Below are positions 4,875 through 7,966 of a DNA stretch of 7,966 bases, piece after piece. The notes under the pieces were generated by a model. The model was not told where the DNA came from. It did no database searches and was given only the letters and a program-made list of their open reading frames with translations. How positions within the stretch are numbered: position 1 is the stretch's first letter; each line of letters starts with the position of its first letter. The position numbers and the translations under genes are program-made. Location of the stretch: contig JBEKHI010000380.1 in assembly GCA_050012355.1 (NCBI GenBank), positions 1 through 7,966 on the forward strand, written 5' to 3'. The DNA is from JBEKHI01 sp050012355 (lineage in GTDB: Bacteria > Actinomycetota > Actinomycetes > Streptosporangiales > Streptosporangiaceae).

Positions 4875-5969
4875 ATGTTCAAGAGACGACGAAACCGGCT
4901 GACTGCCATGCTGTGCGCGGCATCCCTCGCGATCAGCGCACTCACCCTGCTCCAACTGCAGGCGGTCCCCGCGCGGGCCGGCACGACACCGGACGCCCTC
5001 ATCGGCACGCAGACCGACACGAGCTGCGGAAATGGCGTGTACGCGGTCAATACGACGTTGCCTAAGGGCTTCAATCCGCTCACCGCGACTGACGCGGAGC
5101 TGATCGCGGACAATTTGCCGATCCGGCCCACTTCAGCGGCCGACCAGGCCATTTGGCAGCGCTACGTTACGCACGTGCCCAGATCGACCTGCTCGTTCAC
5201 ACCCGGCACGCCAGCCACTACCGCGGCGGTCCCGACGCCAACGTCGGCGGCTGCACCCGCGAGCAGTGATACAACGACTCCCAACTGGGCCGGCTGGGTG
5301 GCGGACGACCATACATACACCGACGCCTACGCGTACTGGAACGTGCCGCCCGTCCGGCTCCACGCCTATAAGTACGAGGCGCACGCGGTGCAATGGGTGG
5401 GAATTGGTAACGGCCCCGCGTCTCACCCGCTCGTGCAAGCAGGATCATCAGAGACCGAGTACCTGGACCCAGGTGGTCACTACTTCGTATTCAGCATCTG
5501 GTGGGAGGTCGTGCCGCAGATTTCCTCATCGCAGAACGTCAGCCTTGGCGTTAACGATGGCGATCTCATCTATGTACACGTGCACGTCGTAAAGGACGAC
5601 GCGGTCATGACCGTGATCGATGAGAACGACGCAACCTCCGGCCGCTCAGGAGGTACGTACTCCTACAAGAAGGGCACGTTCTACCCGAGCAGCCAGGCGG
5701 AGTGGATCATTGAGCGACCGGAACAGTGGCTAGGGTCTCACTACTACCCCCCGCTGCTTTACTCGACGACGACCTTCACCAGCGCCACCGCGTCAGGTAC
5801 CGGAGTCTCACGCCGGGGAGCGGGAAGCCTGCCACGCTACTCGGTCGCAATGTGGACGTGCACGTCACCGCGCGAGGAACTCGCTTACGCTGGTGGGATC
5901 GCGTCCAATCACACCACCTTCGCCGACTACTTCAAGAGCAGTGGCCATCAGGACCCTGCCTCCTGCTAG
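4875..5969 (+). CDS. Secreted G1-family glutamic peptidase (eqolisin-like)
   Basis: This 364-residue protein is predicted to be an exported acid endopeptidase of the G1 family, which uses a Gln/Glu pair. A basic n-region (KRRRNR) and hydrophobic core end at ARA-G, giving a signal peptide of about 35 residues. Residues 36-108 form an N-terminal region with Cys51 and Cys106, probably a propeptide, and 109-136 are a Pro/Ala/Thr-rich linker. The catalytic domain starts at NWAGWVA (137-143) and continues with WNVP (155-158), QWVGIGNG (173-180), LVQAG with the presumed catalytic Gln188, WWEVVP (209-214), NDGD (227-230) and QAEWIIERPE (274-283) with the presumed catalytic Glu276. All family landmarks are in order and the domain is complete. 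ATG 4875 is supported by AGGAGA. It stands alone on the plus strand, flanked by ABC-operon sequence on its right and ABC/regulator relics on its left, and ends 17 bp before a shared terminator. Confidence 0.9.
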   Translation: MFKRRRNRLTAMLCAASLAISALTLLQLQAVPARAGTTPDALIGTQTDTSCGNGVYAVNTTLPKGFNPLTATDAELIADNLPIRPTSAADQAIWQRYVTHVPRSTCSFTPGTPATTAAVPTPTSAAAPASSDTTTPNWAGWVADDHTYTDAYAYWNVPPVRLHAYKYEAHAVQWVGIGNGPASHPLVQAGSSETEYLDPGGHYFVFSIWWEVVPQISSSQNVSLGVNDGDLIYVHVHVVKDDAVMTVIDENDATSGRSGGTYSYKKGTFYPSSQAEWIIERPEQWLGSHYYPPLLYSTTTFTSATASGTGVSRRGAGSLPRYSVAMWTCTSPREELAYAGGIASNHTTFADYFKSSGHQDPASC

Positions 5970-5986
5970 CACGCGTCCGCTCCGAA

Positions 5987-6033
5987 AACGACGAAGGGTG
6001 GCGGCTCGCGAAAAGCCGCCATCCTTCATCGTT
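5987..6033. terminator. Bidirectional hairpin terminator between G1 peptidase and ABC ATPase
   Basis: GAAGGGTGGCGGCT (5993-6006) pairs with 6014-6027 over 14 bp with a single G.T wobble, around a 7-nt loop (CGCGAAA). After one mismatch the stem continues with AACGA (5987-5991) and TCGTT (6029-6033). It starts 17 bp after the G1 peptidase stop and 6 bp after the ATPase stop on the other strand, so it serves two converging genes. There is a weak T-rich tail on the plus side (TTCATCGTTATGG) and TTTTCGG on the minus side. Confidence 0.85.
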
Positions 6034-6039
6034 ATGGTG

Positions 6040-6864
6040 CTAGGAAGCTTGTTGTTCTTTCTGGCGCTCAGCCAGAGCCCGGCGGTATTCGGCGACGACG
6101 ATCTCGGTCAGTTCCTCCACCGAGGTCTCCGAGGACTTCTTGTCGACGGTGATCCTGCCGTCCTGAATCAGGTTCACCCGGTCACAGACGTCGAGCACCT
6201 GACCGTAGTTGTGCGCGATGATGATGATCGAGATGTTGCCCCGCTCCTTCAGGCCGCGCACCAGGTCGAGGATCATGGCGCCCTCCTTGACGCCCATCGC
6301 GGCCAGCGGCTCGTCGAGCAGCAGGATCTTCATGTTCGGCTCGAACACCGAGCGTGCCACCGCGATGGCCTGGCGCTGACCACCCGACAGGCTCCCGACC
6401 TTAACGCCCACGTCCGGGATGTTGTTGATCCCGATCTCGTGCAGGTGATCGAGGGCCAGCTTCTTCATCTGCCTGGTCTTCAGCAGCGGGATCGGCCGCC
6501 CGACCGGCTCCCGGTTGAGGAACATGTTGTTGTAGATGGGCAGCTGGTTGACCATCGCCAGGTCCTGGTACACCACGTCGATGCCCATCGAACGGGCCTG
6601 GTCGACGGACCTGAACGTGACCTCCTTGCCCTCAAGCAGGATCCGGCCGCTGCTGGGCTGCTGGAAGCCGCAGATCGTCTTCAGCAGGGTGGACTTGCCC
6701 GCGCCGTTGTCGCCGAGCAGTCCGAGCACCTCGCCGTGGCCCAGGCGCAGGTTCACGTCGGTCAGCGCGGTGATCGGGCCGTAGTGCTTGGAGATGTGCT
6801 CGACGCGCAGGATGTCGTCGGTCGGAGTGGTCACGGCAGCGTTCCCTGGGTTCTCGGTGGTCAT
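6040..6864 (-). CDS. Sugar ABC transporter ATP-binding protein, single-domain (FrcA-like)
   Basis: This 274-residue ATPase powers sugar import together with the permease encoded just upstream. Walker A is GDNGAGKST (51-59), the Q-loop Gln is at 100, the ABC signature LSGGQ at 159-163, Walker B ILLLDEP at 180-186 with catalytic Glu185, and the H-loop His218 in IIAHNYGQV. It has one nucleotide-binding domain, as in FrcA-type carriers, unlike the fused two-domain RbsA/XylG/MglA proteins of about 500 residues, so it should work as a homodimer. The text after the H-loop (QVLDVCDRVNLIQDGR) is typical of CUT2-type ATPases. The ATG follows the permease TAA without a gap (TAAATG), pointing to coupled translation. 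A strong hairpin ends the operon. The sugar cannot be named; ribose, fructose or xylose-type are all possible. Confidence 0.93.
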   Translation of the reverse strand: MTTENPGNAAVTTPTDDILRVEHISKHYGPITALTDVNLRLGHGEVLGLLGDNGAGKSTLLKTICGFQQPSSGRILLEGKEVTFRSVDQARSMGIDVVYQDLAMVNQLPIYNNMFLNREPVGRPIPLLKTRQMKKLALDHLHEIGINNIPDVGVKVGSLSGGQRQAIAVARSVFEPNMKILLLDEPLAAMGVKEGAMILDLVRGLKERGNISIIIIAHNYGQVLDVCDRVNLIQDGRITVDKKSSETSVEELTEIVVAEYRRALAERQKEQQAS

Positions 6865-7926
6865 TTACCTAGTACCTAGCCTTCCCAAACTTCGCAGCTT
6901 GACCAGCTGGTTGTTAAGGATCATCATCACCACGAGAGCTATGCCCTGGATGATCAGGAACGTGTTGGAGCTGATGCCGCGCAGGTTGAACCCGTCCTCC
7001 AGGATGCCGAGGACGACCACGCCGAGCCAGGCTCCGATGACGGTGCCGGAACCGCCGGTCATCGCGGTGCCGCCGATGACGACACCGGCCAGGGCGACGA
7101 GCACGACCGGGAGCTGACCCGCGCTCGGGTCGATGATGTCGTTACGGAAGGCTTCCAGGATGCCGGCCGTCGCGCCAAGCCCCGCCGACAGGATGAAGCC
7201 GCTGGTCTTGACCAGTCTGACCTTGATGCCGGCCTCACGGGAACCGAGCAGGTTGTCGCCAACCGAAATCGTGTACACCCCCCAGCGGGTGCGGGTGAAG
7301 ATGAGGGCGAAGATGAGCGTCAGGATCGTGGCCCAGATGAACTCCGACCAGTTCCCGGCGCCGAACCAGTTCATGACGTGCGGCGACACCGTCGGCAGGT
7401 TGATCTGCTGTGCGTGGGAGACCGTCAGCGCGTAGCCGTAGATGATCCAGCCGGTGCCCAGCGTGGCCACTAGCGACGGGACGCCGAAGTAGGTGACGAC
7501 GATGCCGTTGATCAGGCCGACGACGAGTGCCAGCACCGCGATCGTGACGATGATCGCGAGCACGATGGGGAGGCCCGAGTCGGAGAAGAAGTGCATCACG
7601 AACGGCGAGAACATCCAGACATAACCGTTCGACAGGTCGATCTCGCCGGCGACCATGAGGAACACCTCGCCGATGGCGATGATCGTGTACGGCGCCATGT
7701 ACTGGGCGATGTTCACGATGCTGCCGTGAGAGGCGAAGCCGGTTGTCGACACCGCGAAGTAGATGGCGATGATCACGGCGATGGCGACGACACTCGCCTC
7801 GCGCTGCCGAAGGAAGACCCGGCCGGCTCTGCTGAGCAGGCCGCCAAATCCGTCTCCGCCGGTCTTCCCCGGCGGGGCCCCGACAGTGTCTGGACTCTGT
7901 TGGGCCGTATCGCTCACGTCACTCAT
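6865..7926 (-). CDS. Sugar ABC transporter permease (RbsC/FrcC type)
   Basis: This 353-residue integral membrane protein forms the translocation channel of a carbohydrate importer of the BPD_transp_2 family. The first 40 residues are hydrophilic and cytosolic; hydrophobic segments lie at about 46-61, 76-94, 119-147, 152-170, 195-211, 243-258, 272-288, 297-309 and 321-337. Family landmarks include MVAGEIDLSNG (91-101), GLINGIVVTYFGVPSLVATL (137-156), SVGDN..GSREAGIKV (221-236), ALAGVVIGGTAMTGGSGTVI (278-297) and LEDGFNLRG (309-317). ATG 7926 has AGGA about 4 nt upstream. It precedes the ATPase with no gap in one operon. The sugar-binding lipoprotein usually encoded with such permeases is not in the window. 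Length and motifs indicate an intact gene. Confidence 0.93.
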   Translation of the reverse strand: MSDVSDTAQQSPDTVGAPPGKTGGDGFGGLLSRAGRVFLRQREASVVAIAVIIAIYFAVSTTGFASHGSIVNIAQYMAPYTIIAIGEVFLMVAGEIDLSNGYVWMFSPFVMHFFSDSGLPIVLAIIVTIAVLALVVGLINGIVVTYFGVPSLVATLGTGWIIYGYALTVSHAQQINLPTVSPHVMNWFGAGNWSEFIWATILTLIFALIFTRTRWGVYTISVGDNLLGSREAGIKVRLVKTSGFILSAGLGATAGILEAFRNDIIDPSAGQLPVVLVALAGVVIGGTAMTGGSGTVIGAWLGVVVLGILEDGFNLRGISSNTFLIIQGIALVVMMILNNQLVKLRSLGRLGTR

Positions 7927-7966
7927 CCCATCCTGCGTGTCTGGCAGTACTCACCGCTGCCTCCCG
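7927..7966 (-). other. Short stretch upstream of the permease; possible end of another gene
   Basis: On the minus strand two of three frames are open from the window edge to stops that overlap the permease start. One ends in ATGA (a 4-bp overlap with the ATG at 7926) and the other in ATGAGTGA. Either could be the tail of the missing upstream operon gene, for example the sugar-binding protein, but 40 bp is too little to decide, and it may equally be untranslated. Confidence 0.2.

Noticed and set aside
4695..4955. 86-codon minus-strand frame and a second 54-codon minus frame near 4570-4740
   Set aside because: Both lack family resemblance and good ribosome binding sites, and the first runs antisense into the start of the G1 peptidase.
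5893..6879. 328-codon plus-strand open frame opposite the ABC ATPase
   Set aside because: It is the antisense shadow of the ATPase gene (His/Val/Asp/Leu-rich) and would cross the strong terminator hairpin. The minus strand has every ABC motif.
7940..7954. Similarity of GCAGTACTCACC to an arm of the 1320-1371 inverted repeat
   Set aside because: Eleven of twelve bases match, but without flanking similarity or a partner arm. Chance is a sufficient explanation in GC-rich sequence.
1..7966. tRNA, rRNA, CRISPR arrays, intact insertion sequences
   Set aside because: No cloverleaf with a TTC-type arm, rRNA segment, regularly spaced repeat array or transposase frame was recognised by eye.

Overview
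The window comes from a high-GC actinobacterium. The evidence is the GC-rich coding with strong third-position GC bias, GTG starts, and the gene families: an actinobacterial DUF4081-GNAT acetyltransferase, a Tap/SlpD-type secreted peptidase lipoprotein, an AfsR-like NB-ARC/TPR regulator (as remnants) and a MarR regulator. A secreted G1 glutamic peptidase hints at a mycelial soil organism, perhaps of acidic habitats, but genus cannot be read from the sequence.

Layout. Positions 1-252 (-) hold the N-terminal part of an unrecognised protein that runs off the left edge. It is divergent from a short TPR reading frame (351-674, +) that looks like the C-terminal end of a larger NB-ARC/TPR regulator and overlaps a complete MarR-family regulator (655-1152, +). 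A gene-free stretch (1153-1619) full of inverted repeats, including a perfect 16-bp one at 1320-1371, separates MarR from two minus-strand genes that converge on it: a DUF4081-GNAT acetyltransferase (1620-2477) and a secreted alpha/beta-hydrolase peptidase lipoprotein (2520-4130).

The stretch 4131-4874 has no intact gene but is a graveyard. It holds (a) a degraded copy of the terminator hairpin found at 5987-6033, (b) next to it a 32-bp fragment homologous to the ABC ATPase gene at 6040-6864, and (c) a frameshifted minus-strand relic of an AfsR/NB-ARC-type regulator with a readable P-loop and its following conserved segment. A large nested inverted repeat (4601-4680) lies at the head of that relic. 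Then comes an intact, secreted G1-family glutamic peptidase (4875-5969, +), preceded by a leader hairpin and a good ribosome binding site.

The right end is an ABC sugar-importer operon on the minus strand: an RbsC-type permease (6865-7926) whose stop codon abuts the start of a single-domain FrcA-type ATPase (6040-6864). It ends at a long bidirectional hairpin terminator shared with the convergent G1 peptidase. The substrate-binding protein is not in the window and would be expected beyond 7966.

Functionally the two extracellular peptidases suggest protein scavenging and the ABC pair sugar uptake, but nothing shows them to be one pathway. I see no convincing new multi-gene system. The most interesting signals are the paired relics flanking the G1 peptidase and the unexplained structured repeats.
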